Below are positions 1-7,813 of a stretch of DNA of 44,937 nucleotides, piece by piece; within the stretch, counting starts at the first letter, position 1, and each line of letters begins with the position of its first letter. Both the position numbers and the translations under genes were made by a program. Source of the stretch: CAYTTR01 sp964440805. GTDB taxonomy: Bacteria; Acidobacteriota; Aminicenantia; Aminicenantales; Aminicenantaceae. The stretch is taken from the NCBI GenBank assembly GCA_964440805.1, contig CAYTTR010000022.1, forward strand, positions 1-44,937, given 5' to 3'. The notes under the pieces are model-generated. The model did no database searches and was not told where the DNA came from. It saw nothing but the letters and a program-made list of their open reading frames with translations.

Positions 1-244
1 TCATAAAATCCTTTCATCAAATCTTATCTAAAATCGGCCTTTTTTACCCTTCAGGCGAGCCGCGCTTGGCGCATCTTCTTCGTTACAGAACACTTGCGGC
101 GGAAAGACCACAGCTGCGGGCCCTGTGCCTCGGCCCGACCCAGCCTAACCCCTGCGGCAACCTCGACTCGTGAATAATCCAGGTTATTTATTTGTTCTTA
201 ATTTCACTTTTTTCCATTAAAATGGCCAGTGAATAAAGCTTCCT
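1..244. other. Non-coding 3' flank of rfbB with a GC-rich block
   Basis: No convincing gene is seen here. Bases from about 50 to 175 are much richer in G and C than the AT-rich sequence on either side. They contain a hairpin, CGGGCC (117-122) pairing with GGCCCG (132-137) around a 9-nt loop. The block could be part of an interspersed repeat or a decayed insertion, but no ends or target duplication can be defined because the window starts here. On the rfbB strand no clean hairpin plus T-run terminator is visible. Confidence 0.4.
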
Positions 245-1288
245 TCAGTCAGTCTCGTCCTGTTCTCTGTAGTATTTCTTATAGAATGTCTGAAAATCCC
301 TGCTTTTTTCCTTGATTTTTTTCCACCAGGAAATATTTATTTTGTACCAATCTACTGTTCTTGCCAGGGCTTCAGCAAAATTTATTTCCGGCCTCCAGCC
401 TAAGCCCTGGATTTTCCGGCAGTCAAGAGCATATCTTCTGTCGTGTCCCAGCCGGTCTGAGACAAACCGGATTAAATCCTCTGGTTTTCCTAATAACGCA
501 AGAATTTTCCGGGCGACCTGAATGTTCGCAACCTCGTTTCCAGCTCCGATATTATAGACCTCGCCCGTCTTTCCTTTGCGGATAACCACCCCCAGAGCCC
601 TACAGTGATCGCCTACATAGAGCCAGTCACGGACATTAGTGCCTTTCCCGTAAAGAGGCAGGTTTTTATCTTCCAGGGCATTAGTTACAAAAAGAGGAAT
701 AAACTTCTCAGGATATTGATAAGGACCAAAATTATTGCTGGGCCGGACAATGGTAACCGGTACGCCATAGGTGATCCAGTAAGCATAAGCCAACCGGTCG
801 GCTCCGGCCTTACTGGCCGCATAAGGCGAAGAAGGATTAAGGGCATCAGTCTCCTGGAAAAAACCCTTATCACAGCTCCCATAAACTTCATCGGTGGAAA
901 CATGGAGAAAAAACTCCAGGCTGGAATTCCTGGCTGCATCAAGGAGAACAAAAGTACCATGGACATCGGTCAACACAAACTCCCCTGCATCCAGAATGGA
1001 CCTATCCACATGGGTCTCGGCTGCCAAGTGGACCACTCCCTCTACCTGCCCTATGAGTTCCTTGACCAGTGTTTTATCCCGGATATCTCCGTGGATGAAT
1101 TTATAACGAGGGTGGCCTTCCAAATCTTTCAGGTTATCCAGGTTACCGGCATAAGTCAGCTTATCAAGATTAACCACCTTTAAGGCATCATATTTTTGCA
1201 AAAGATAATGGATAAAATTGCTGCCAATAAAACCTGCCCCACCGGTCACCAACACGTTTTTTCCTTCAAGATTCCTTGAATCAGCCAT
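245..1288 (-). CDS. rfbB: dTDP-glucose 4,6-dehydratase
   Basis: Converts dTDP-glucose to dTDP-4-keto-6-deoxyglucose, the second step of dTDP-rhamnose synthesis in the cytoplasm. It is an extended short-chain dehydrogenase. The NAD-binding motif TGGAGFIG lies at residues 15-22, followed by HLAAETHVDRS, the active-site stretch STDEVYG and the catalytic YAASK. With the start chosen the protein is 347 aa, normal for the family. I chose the ATG at 1288 because the Rossmann fold begins right after it. Longer versions reaching 1357 only add codons that lie inside rfbC. The start overlaps the rfbC stop by 8 bp (ATGGCTGA), so the two are probably translationally coupled. It is the last gene of the lptD-rfbA-rfbC-rfbB run. 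No rfbD is present in the window. Confidence 0.95.
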   Translation of the reverse strand: MADSRNLEGKNVLVTGGAGFIGSNFIHYLLQKYDALKVVNLDKLTYAGNLDNLKDLEGHPRYKFIHGDIRDKTLVKELIGQVEGVVHLAAETHVDRSILDAGEFVLTDVHGTFVLLDAARNSSLEFFLHVSTDEVYGSCDKGFFQETDALNPSSPYAASKAGADRLAYAYWITYGVPVTIVRPSNNFGPYQYPEKFIPLFVTNALEDKNLPLYGKGTNVRDWLYVGDHCRALGVVIRKGKTGEVYNIGAGNEVANIQVARKILALLGKPEDLIRFVSDRLGHDRRYALDCRKIQGLGWRPEINFAEALARTVDWYKINISWWKKIKEKSRDFQTFYKKYYREQDETD

Positions 1289-1736
1289 CTTTTCTTGTCC
1301 AGTCATAAGGTATATCACTTTTGTGGGGGTCCAGGCGGTATTCATCGGGTTTGTCATAATTATAGACTTCAGTGGGGATATTAACCACTACAGCCTCTTC
1401 CTGGCTTACAGCCATCCAGCCGTGATAAACTCCAGCTGGTATCTGGATCAGCTGGGGATTATGGATTCCTAAATAGAACTGATTGATTTCTCTATATGAA
1501 GATGATTCTTTTCGGGCATCGTAGAGAGCCAGCTTGATCATTCCCTGGATACAGGCAACATTATCCGTCTGTTTCCGGTGAAGATGCCAGGCTTTGACCA
1601 CTCCTTGATAAGTAGTGGTCATATAAACCTGACCGAATTTCTGAAAAAGCTCATCATCTGAGCGGAGAATTTCCATTAAGCGGCCGCGTTCATCGGGAAT
1701 AACTCTTAATTTTTTGGTTTTCACTCCATCAATCAC
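1281..1736 (-). CDS. rfbC: dTDP-4-dehydrorhamnose 3,5-epimerase family protein (short form)
   Basis: Cupin-fold sugar epimerase acting after RfbB in dTDP-rhamnose or a related deoxysugar pathway. The sequence shows DERGRLMEI, the conserved KAWHLHRKQTD with the probable catalytic His, and YHGW in the C-terminal half. At 151 aa it is shorter than classical RmlC (about 180 aa). Short members of this family are common and some act on other dTDP-4-keto sugars, so exact substrate specificity is uncertain. It sits between rfbA (24 nt upstream) and rfbB (8-bp overlap), which supports a role in the same nucleotide-sugar pathway. Confidence 0.85.
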   Translation of the reverse strand: MIDGVKTKKLRVIPDERGRLMEILRSDDELFQKFGQVYMTTTYQGVVKAWHLHRKQTDNVACIQGMIKLALYDARKESSSYREINQFYLGIHNPQLIQIPAGVYHGWMAVSQEEAVVVNIPTEVYNYDKPDEYRLDPHKSDIPYDWTRKDG

Positions 1737-1760
1737 ATCAGCCTCCTTTCTTTTTAGCTT

Positions 1761-2855
1761 TTATTTTATCCAGATCTCACTTTTGTCACCAACCATGAAG
1801 CGGTATACTCTTGGTTTGGGAGGACATTTGAAAATCCTCGCATCCCGGCCGATCAAACTCTCATCTATCCGGCCTCCAATATCCTGAATCTCACTTCCTT
1901 CAAGGACTATGCTGTGTTCGATTTCCGTACGTATTATTCGGCAGCCTTCCTGAATAGCAGTGAAAGGGCCAATATAGGCATCAACAATTTCAGTGCCGGC
2001 TCCGATAATGACCGGCCCCCGGATGACGCTATGACGGACTCTGGCCCCTTTTTCAATAATCACCTGCCCATTCACTTTGGAATATTCATCCACACTGCCT
2101 TCATTCTGCCCCTCGATTGATTCCAGAATCAGGCGGTTAGCCTCCAGAATATCGTCGATTTTCCCGGTATCCTTCCACCAGCCGGAAACCAAATGAGGAT
2201 GGACCTGGTATCCCTTGTCCACCAAATGCTGAATAGCATCGGTTATTTCAAGTTCATTTCTCCAGGAAGGCTTAATGGCCTTTACCGCCTCAAAGATATT
2301 AGAATCGAACATGTAGACACCAACCAAGGCCAGATTGCTCTGCGGTTCCTTCGGTTTTTCAACCAGCTTAGCCACTTTTCCCTCTTTGAGTTCAGCCACG
2401 CCAAACATATGAGGATTAGGGACTTCGGTCAGAAGAATCAAGGCATTGGGTTTTTTTGTCTGGAATTCCTCCACCAGCGACTGAATCCCGCTTTTTAATA
2501 TATTATCTCCCAGATACATGACAAAAGGAGAGCGGCCCAGAAAATCTTCTGAAATCAAAACAGCATGAGCCAGTCCAAGTGGTGCTTCCTGTTCAATGTA
2601 TGTTATTTGCACACCCCACCTGCTTCCATCCCCGGCCGCCAGCTTTATTTCTTCTTTGGTATCACCGACCACAATACCAATATCCTTGATTCCGGCATCC
2701 CGCAAGGCCTCTATTCCATAGAAGAGCACTGGTTTGTTGGCCACTGGAACTAACTGCTTGGCCTGAGTGAAGGTCAGAGGACGCAGCCGCGTTCCTTTCC
2801 CTCCGCTGAGAATTAACCCTTTCATCCTGCTTCTCTCTGTTTCGGTTTCATTCAT
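1761..2855 (-). CDS. rfbA: Glucose-1-phosphate thymidylyltransferase, long form
   Basis: Makes dTDP-glucose from dTTP and glucose-1-phosphate. The nucleotidyltransferase signature GLILSGGKGTRLRPLT is near the N-terminus, followed by YLGDN and EKPKEP. The C-terminal third has left-handed beta-helix type repeats (VIIEKGARV, VIIGAGTEI, SIVLEGSEI), which marks the long RmlA subgroup. The protein is 364 aa. The ATG at 2855 overlaps the lptD stop as ATGA and has AGGA 5 nt upstream. Met11 (2825), where the conserved fold begins, is an alternative start. It supplies substrate to rfbB and rfbC just downstream. Confidence 0.93.
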   Translation of the reverse strand: MNETETERSRMKGLILSGGKGTRLRPLTFTQAKQLVPVANKPVLFYGIEALRDAGIKDIGIVVGDTKEEIKLAAGDGSRWGVQITYIEQEAPLGLAHAVLISEDFLGRSPFVMYLGDNILKSGIQSLVEEFQTKKPNALILLTEVPNPHMFGVAELKEGKVAKLVEKPKEPQSNLALVGVYMFDSNIFEAVKAIKPSWRNELEITDAIQHLVDKGYQVHPHLVSGWWKDTGKIDDILEANRLILESIEGQNEGSVDEYSKVNGQVIIEKGARVRHSVIRGPVIIGAGTEIVDAYIGPFTAIQEGCRIIRTEIEHSIVLEGSEIQDIGGRIDESLIGRDARIFKCPPKPRVYRFMVGDKSEIWIK

Positions 2856-4984
2856 AAGTTTCCTAATCCTCCTAAAATATCAGTGGTTTTACCGATGCTT
2901 CCCAGTCCAATGGTGAAGCGGAACTGGACTTCCGGCTTTTCACGAAAATAAAATACTTTAAGGTCAGCCGAAAAATCAAGGCACTGATAATGATAGACTA
3001 ACACTCCTCCCAAGTAAAGAAGCTCCCTTTTCTGGATATTGAAGTCGAGCTGTCCCTGAGCTTCCAGATTGAGAAGAGGAATTTTTGCCCCACCTTGAAC
3101 ACCGATTTGATGCCGGTTCGAAAGAACTGTTTCCCGGTAAGGATTAATACTTTTATACCAGTTTAACCTCAGGAAAAAGGAGTCAGTGGGTGCTCCCAGA
3201 CCGGCTCCAACCCTGAGGCTGGAAAAACTGGTGAAATAAGGATTGAAGCCAGCAGAAAGATCCAGACTGTAATTTTTCGCCGGATAAAACCGGAGGTATC
3301 CGGAGATATCGGAAAACTTTGGAATCTCTTCATTCACTCTATATATCTGCAAGGGGCTGTCTTCGGGAGAAAGATAATAATTCTGGGAAACTCCCAGGGT
3401 AAACACCTCCCTCGGTGACCCATCCTGTTTCACCAAAATGCGGTTGGTCAGACTATACCGGAGATAATGTGAGCGCCTGAAATAGCTGGTGGTGATAATG
3501 CGGGCGGCATCAGCTACCGGGGTTTCATAAACATAGGTAAAAGAAGGTTCAATGATATGCTTCAGCCAGGGTTTCCCCCGGGAAAAGAAGACCCTGGAAA
3601 ACACCGGCCCCACAAATTCTGTGTTGAAAACATAATTCTGGCTGAAAATCGGCTCATTGGTGACCCTGTTTGTATTAGGGAAAAAACTTGAAAAGTGATA
3701 ATTGAAGTTAGCGGTCACATCGGTTTTCATAGTCAACCAGGGAATGAAAGAAACCGGCAGGCTTAAAGTAGGATAAAATCCCAGGCTCTGCGATTTAGTT
3801 TGATTGTCCCTTTCGAAGGCTGTCCGGAAGCCGTACTCCCAGCGGACAAAAGATGAAGAAAAGGAAAAATAGAGCGGTCCGACAAGCTCCATCCGGGAAG
3901 AACTGAAGCTAACCTGAGGCAGTAAGTAACGGATGCGAGAATTATCCAGTTCCCGGTAGAAGGTCTCAAAGCGGGAGAACCTGAAGCTGAAATTATAATA
4001 CGACCAGGAGCGGGAAAGATGAACTTGAGAGCTGCGGTTACTAATGAGGGCTCTTTTAACATCATTATCAAATTCCCTGAGGAAATCGAATGAGCTCTGG
4101 TAGTCAATGTCCGCCACTAGATTGAATTGGAAGGGAAGAGACTGGTTATGCTTAAAGCGAAAAATATAAGCCTTCTCTGCTTCATCCATCATTTCATTTT
4201 CTTTAAACCGGAAATAAAAAAATTTCAGATTGCCTCCTATTCCTTCCCGGAAAAGATACCGATATTCCATACCACCTCCCAGGCCACGGGCGGAAAAATA
4301 ATCAAAGTTTAAAGTTGCATCCATGTTTCTCCGGATGTTCAGATAAAAACCCTGAGAAAAAACCATTCCCTTGACCCCGGAATATCCCAATTGAGGCATA
4401 AGAAAACCTGTTCGGCGTTCCTCCCCCAGAGGATAGCGTAAATAGGGGACATAAAAAACGGGAATTTTTTTTATCCACATCAAGGCGCTCCACATTTCCA
4501 CAAAGTCATCTTTCTTGAAATTAGCTTTGGCGCAGGAGAATTTCCAGCGGGGTACCGGCTGGGTACAGGAAGTGATATCAGCCTTACTCAAACTGTAAAT
4601 ATCATCATCTTTTTTCTCCATAGAATCAGCTTTGTAAAAAATAGTCGGCTGGATCATCCCGTAAGCATCCTTAATCTCGCCGGTTTGCGTGTTTAGATTA
4701 AAACGGAGACTTTCGGCAGTCAGTACTTCCCGGGGGAGGTGAAGGGAGACATTTCCCTCAGCATAAACATCCTTTGTTTCTGTATCTATTTCGATAGAAT
4801 CAGCCAAAAGAAGGATATCCTTGTAATGAATCTCCACATTCCCTGAGGCAAATATCCTCCCTTCAACTCTTTCTGTACGGTGAGCAACCACTTTTATTTC
4901 ATTGGTAGTCGTCTGGGCAAAGGAGGGCAGGAAAAATCCAGCAGCTAAGACAGCAAAAATGAAAACAACCAGTGTCTTCTTCAT
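2852..4984 (-). CDS. lptD: LPS-assembly outer-membrane protein LptD
   Basis: Outer-membrane translocon that inserts lipopolysaccharide into the outer leaflet. The start at 4984 gives a clean signal peptide (MKKTLVVFIFAVLAAGFF, cleavage probably near SFAQ). A periplasmic OstA/LptA-like jellyroll with repeated strands follows (EGRIFASGNVEIHYKD, DVYAEGNVSLHL). The long C-terminal part is rich in alternating aromatic beta-strands typical of a barrel (for example RTGFLMPQLGYS, FSARGLGGGMEYRY). At 710 aa the length is normal. The next gene, rfbA, overlaps by 4 bp. The start at 5029 would add a polar stretch before the signal peptide and is less likely. With LpxD at 8.7 kb it indicates a diderm cell making lipid A. 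Confidence 0.92.
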   Translation of the reverse strand: MKKTLVVFIFAVLAAGFFLPSFAQTTTNEIKVVAHRTERVEGRIFASGNVEIHYKDILLLADSIEIDTETKDVYAEGNVSLHLPREVLTAESLRFNLNTQTGEIKDAYGMIQPTIFYKADSMEKKDDDIYSLSKADITSCTQPVPRWKFSCAKANFKKDDFVEMWSALMWIKKIPVFYVPYLRYPLGEERRTGFLMPQLGYSGVKGMVFSQGFYLNIRRNMDATLNFDYFSARGLGGGMEYRYLFREGIGGNLKFFYFRFKENEMMDEAEKAYIFRFKHNQSLPFQFNLVADIDYQSSFDFLREFDNDVKRALISNRSSQVHLSRSWSYYNFSFRFSRFETFYRELDNSRIRYLLPQVSFSSSRMELVGPLYFSFSSSFVRWEYGFRTAFERDNQTKSQSLGFYPTLSLPVSFIPWLTMKTDVTANFNYHFSSFFPNTNRVTNEPIFSQNYVFNTEFVGPVFSRVFFSRGKPWLKHIIEPSFTYVYETPVADAARIITTSYFRRSHYLRYSLTNRILVKQDGSPREVFTLGVSQNYYLSPEDSPLQIYRVNEEIPKFSDISGYLRFYPAKNYSLDLSAGFNPYFTSFSSLRVGAGLGAPTDSFFLRLNWYKSINPYRETVLSNRHQIGVQGGAKIPLLNLEAQGQLDFNIQKRELLYLGGVLVYHYQCLDFSADLKVFYFREKPEVQFRFTIGLGSIGKTTDILGGLGNL

Positions 4985-5062
4985 TAATATTATTAAAGAA
5001 AATTTAGCATAAGACCTTGGGCAAATCAAATACTCACCCTGAAGAACATCCCTCTTTTTTCA

Positions 5063-5833
5063 TCAAGAGACAGAACCTCTCAAATTTTTTATTTGTTTCA
5101 GATAATCCTCAACCCTATCTTTTAAAGACTGGTCTTCAATACTAGGCAGAAGACGCTCCAGATACTGCCTTGCTTTTTCAATTTCTCCATTGTTCAGCCA
5201 GGCGACCGCCAGATTTACCATGATCACCTTGTTATCAGGCTCAATTTCCAATGCCTTTTGAAAACTCCCGGCAGCTTCCTTAAAACGTTTCATTTTATTC
5301 AGAGCAATGCCCTCAAGATTAAAGGCTTCAGCGGAAGGATTTTCTTTGGGCAATAATTTCCTGGTAACCTTTAGAGCTTCCTCAGGCTTCTCCTGCCGGA
5401 GATAAATTGTAGCCAAGCGTACTCCTGCCTTAAAATTGCCGTCTAAGGAAAAAGATTTCAGATATTCTTCACTTGCCTCCTCCATCCGGCCGGTCTTTTC
5501 ATAGACTGCTGCCAGGTTAAAGTGAGCCTCGGAAAAATCGGGTTTTATGTTAAGACATTCTTGAAAACTTGAGACTGCCTCATCAAAATTATCTTGCTTT
5601 GAATATGCCAGGCCTAGAAGATTGTAAGCCTGGTAATAGAAAGGGTCAAGGTCAAGAGCTTCCCGGGCGTACTGAACAGCATCATCGACAAATCCGTAGT
5701 TCAGGGCCACCACGGCTTTCTGGTAGTGGAATTGGGGGCCTCTTTCCTCTTTCTGCGATTCCTCCTTCCTGATAACGGCACAAAAGGAAAATCCCAGACA
5801 CAAAATCAAAACAAAGGATTTTCTAAAAACCAT
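5063..5833 (-). CDS. TPR-repeat protein, probably exported or lipid-anchored
   Basis: A 256-aa protein with a short hydrophobic N-terminus (FVLILCLGFSFC) followed by a charged linker and about six tetratricopeptide repeats. Examples are AYNLLGLAYSKQDNFDEAV, AHFNLAAVYEKTGRMEEA and AFNLEGIALNKMKRFKEA. TPRs are protein-protein interaction scaffolds, and several outer-membrane assembly factors are TPR lipoproteins. The cysteine at the end of the hydrophobic stretch is not in a standard lipobox, so lipidation is only possible. I chose the ATG at 5833 because GGAG sits 6 nt upstream; the ATGs at 5851 and 5845 lack such a site. It is first in the run leading to lptD, so a role in envelope assembly is plausible but unproven. 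Confidence 0.8.
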   Translation of the reverse strand: MVFRKSFVLILCLGFSFCAVIRKEESQKEERGPQFHYQKAVVALNYGFVDDAVQYAREALDLDPFYYQAYNLLGLAYSKQDNFDEAVSSFQECLNIKPDFSEAHFNLAAVYEKTGRMEEASEEYLKSFSLDGNFKAGVRLATIYLRQEKPEEALKVTRKLLPKENPSAEAFNLEGIALNKMKRFKEAAGSFQKALEIEPDNKVIMVNLAVAWLNNGEIEKARQYLERLLPSIEDQSLKDRVEDYLKQIKNLRGSVS

Positions 5834-5883
5834 CTTCTTCTCCATTTTCATGCAGTTCTTCGCCCAGTCTATCGCTGAAAGAA

Positions 5884-5920
5884 ATCTGTTTTTATTTTAT
5901 CATACAATAAGAAAACAGAT
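5884..5920. promoter_or_regulatory. 9-bp perfect inverted repeat between divergent operons
   Basis: ATCTGTTTT (5884-5892) is repeated in inverted orientation as AAAACAGAT (5912-5920) with 19 nt between. It lies in the AT-rich region upstream of the minus-strand TPR/lptD operon and about 40 nt before the atp promoter. The spacer holds -10-like sequences on the minus strand (TATGAT, TAAAAT) without a clear -35. It may be a dimeric-repressor operator. This is inference from symmetry and position only. Confidence 0.35.
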
Positions 5921-5957
5921 AAAATTATGGAATTTCAGAATTAAGCTCTTACTTTCC

Positions 5958-5986
5958 TTGACAGCTTCTTATGGCACTTTCATAAT
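5958..5986 (+). promoter_or_regulatory. Sigma-70-type promoter of the atp/lpxD operon
   Basis: TTGACA at 5958-5963 matches the -35 consensus perfectly. It is followed 17 nt later by CATAAT (5981-5986). Transcription would start near 5993, leaving a leader of about 20 nt before the AtpZ start at 6014. Confidence 0.7.
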
Positions 5987-6013
5987 AAATACCCCGAAGA
6001 GGAAATTTTCCTT

Positions 6014-6229
6014 ATGATTTTCAACAAGTTAGATCTCCGCAAAGCAATTGAACTTGGTTCAATTGGACTTATGCTTCCTTCTTCTATTATTGTAGGCCTC
6101 TTTTTTGGCTACTGGCTGGATAAGGCCTTGGGAACTCATCCCTGGTTTCTGCTCATTTTGACTATTCTGGGAATTGTTTCAGGAATCCTCAGCCTTTTCA
6201 GAGCCCTCAAAAAATTCGAAAAAGACTAA
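6014..6229 (+). CDS. atpZ: AtpZ/AtpI family small membrane protein
   Basis: A 71-aa protein with two transmembrane helices (IGLMLPSSIIVGLFFGYWLD and FLLILTILGIVSGILSLF) and a charged C-terminus, the usual form of AtpZ. Such proteins sit at the head of F-type ATP synthase operons and are linked to c-ring assembly or to Mg2+/Ca2+ supply. It is the first gene after the promoter at 5958, with AGAGGA about 10 nt before the ATG. A second AtpI-type protein, subunit a and subunit c follow in order. Confidence 0.8.
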   Translation: MIFNKLDLRKAIELGSIGLMLPSSIIVGLFFGYWLDKALGTHPWFLLILTILGIVSGILSLFRALKKFEKD

Positions 6230-6324
6230 GTATCTGCTTTATTTCTGCATGAAGACAGTATTACTCTTTCCTTTTCATCTTGATTCCAATCAAGTATAAT
6301 AACCTAACCTGCCGGAATAACACC

Positions 6325-6711
6325 ATGAATTACCAGCCTGATCCCTACGAAGAAAAAATCCTGCGCCGGGTGCCTGGAGAAATAGGTGCCCTGGCTTTCT
6401 TTCTTGCCATCCCGGCCTGGATTATTTTCGACCTGACCACAGCCGGGCTTTTCTTCCTGGGAGGAATCGTCGCTGCGACAGGATTTCTTTCCCTAAAAAA
6501 CTCACTTACCCGGTTTCTCCTGGCCAGAAAAACTCCTGCAGTCAGATCATCCCTCCTTCTATATGGGGTACGCCTTTTGTTGATTATAGCGATTTTTTTC
6601 TTTATAATTCTTTTCTATCAAGAAAAAATAATAGCGTTTGCAGCCGGTTTTTCAACCATAGTGATTGTATTTTTCTTTGAAGCCGGCAGAGCGCTGATAA
6701 AGATGCGTTAA
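6325..6711 (+). CDS. AtpI-like ATP synthase accessory membrane protein
   Basis: About 128 aa with four predicted membrane helices (LAFFLAIPAWIIFDL, AGLFFLGGIVAATGFLSL, YGVRLLLIIAIFFFIILF, IIAFAAGFSTIVIVFFFEAG). Position and topology fit the ATP synthase I (AtpI) family, which helps assemble the c-ring. The identification rests mainly on context, since the sequence is weakly conserved. I use the ATG at 6325; a TTG at 6280 would add a polar stretch and is less likely. The stop overlaps the atpB start as TAATG, which implies translational coupling. Confidence 0.7.
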   Translation: MNYQPDPYEEKILRRVPGEIGALAFFLAIPAWIIFDLTTAGLFFLGGIVAATGFLSLKNSLTRFLLARKTPAVRSSLLLYGVRLLLIIAIFFFIILFYQEKIIAFAAGFSTIVIVFFFEAGRALIKMR

Positions 6712-7457
6712 TGGAAGAATTAGAACATAGTCTATTCATAGTTGAATTTTTTAACCGGGTGATAGGCAAACCTTTGGCCATATTTCTCAACTGGATCGGT
6801 ATAACTGTGGCTCATCCAGACCATCTTTTCCCTGATTACTTAGTCATGATTTTTATTGTAGCTTTCTTCCTAATTCTTTTTTTCGGACTTTCTTCGCGCA
6901 AGCTCAGCCTTATCCCGGGAAAACTTCAAAGTGTTCTGGAACTCATTGTAGAAACCTTGGAAAACCTTCTTGAGGATACAGTGGGAGAACAGGGCAAAAA
7001 ATACCTTCCAGTAATCGCTACGGTTGGCCTATTTATTTTATTCTGCAACCTCCTTGGTCTTGTCCCTGGATTAATGGCTCCCACCAGCAAGCTTAATGTT
7101 ACTGCCGGCTGTGCTCTGGTTGTTTTTGTCTATTACCACTGGGAAGGAATAAAAGCCCAGGGTTTTTTTCGTTATTTGAAACACTTCATAGGGCCTATAC
7201 CTCTGCTTGCTCCTTTTCTTCTGCCCATAGAAATTATCAGTCACTTTTCCAGACCGGTTTCTCTTTCCATCCGGCTTTTTGGTAATATATTTGCGGAAGA
7301 GCTTCTTATTGTCATCATAGCCTCAATTATCCCTTATTTTCTTCCGCTCCCGTTCATGGCTGTTGCCATTTTCACTTCTATCATTCAGGCATTTGTTTTT
7401 GTCCTGCTTGCCTGTATTTATATAGCCGGGGCTGTAGCCCATGAAGAAGAACATTAA
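6711..7457 (+). CDS. atpB: F0F1 ATP synthase subunit a
   Basis: Stator subunit that forms the ion half-channels against the c-ring in the inner membrane. The conserved block RPVSLSIRLFGNIFAEELL carries the essential arginine next to the c-ring (IRLFGN). The 248-aa length and multiple helices are typical. The start overlaps the upstream stop (TAATG). It is followed 17 nt later by atpE. Subunit b, delta and all F1 subunits are absent from this window, so the ATP synthase genes are split between loci. Confidence 0.93.
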   Translation: MEELEHSLFIVEFFNRVIGKPLAIFLNWIGITVAHPDHLFPDYLVMIFIVAFFLILFFGLSSRKLSLIPGKLQSVLELIVETLENLLEDTVGEQGKKYLPVIATVGLFILFCNLLGLVPGLMAPTSKLNVTAGCALVVFVYYHWEGIKAQGFFRYLKHFIGPIPLLAPFLLPIEIISHFSRPVSLSIRLFGNIFAEELLIVIIASIIPYFLPLPFMAVAIFTSIIQAFVFVLLACIYIAGAVAHEEEH

Positions 7458-7474
7458 CTTTTTGGAGGAAAATA

Positions 7475-7813
7475 ATGTCTAAGACATGGAAATTCTTTAC
7501 AATGATATTCCTTTTCTGCCTTCTTGCCTCAACTCCGCTTATGGCTCAGACAGTCGAAACAGGAAAGGCACCCCTTTTTAAGTTGTCCATAATTGTTGGC
7601 GGAGCTATAATTACCTTAGCCGTAGCAGCTGGGGCATACTGTCAAGCTAAGGCTATCAGCAGCGCCTGTGAAGGAATATCCCGAAATCCCGGAGGTGCTC
7701 CCCAAATCCGGTTCCTGCTCATTTTCGGACTGGTGCTGATCGAAACACTGGTTATTTACGCTCTTTTGATTTCGATCATCATCCTTATGGTTCAGTGGGG
7801 AAAATACATTTAA
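7475..7813 (+). CDS. atpE: F0F1 ATP synthase subunit c, Na+-type ion-binding site
   Basis: Proteolipid that forms the rotating c-ring. It has an N-terminal signal-like helix ending near Ala24 (LLASTPLMAQ), then a helical hairpin with the polar loop SRNPGG (69-74). The ion carrier is Glu90. Counting from the loop arginine (Arg70), Gln57, Glu90, Thr91 and Tyr95 fall exactly where Gln32, Glu65, Ser66 and Tyr70 lie in the Na+-binding c subunit of Ilyobacter tartaricus. This arrangement is established as a Na+-type signature, with Ser or Thr at the third position. Its use of Na+ in this organism is inference. GGAGG sits 6 nt before the ATG. At 112 aa it is longer than usual because of the N-terminal extension. 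Confidence 0.93.
   Translation: MSKTWKFFTMIFLFCLLASTPLMAQTVETGKAPLFKLSIIVGGAIITLAVAAGAYCQAKAISSACEGISRNPGGAPQIRFLLIFGLVLIETLVIYALLISIIILMVQWGKYI

Noticed and set aside
605..1183. 192-codon open frame opposite rfbB
   Set aside because: It lies wholly antisense to a clear rfbB and has no independent coding features.
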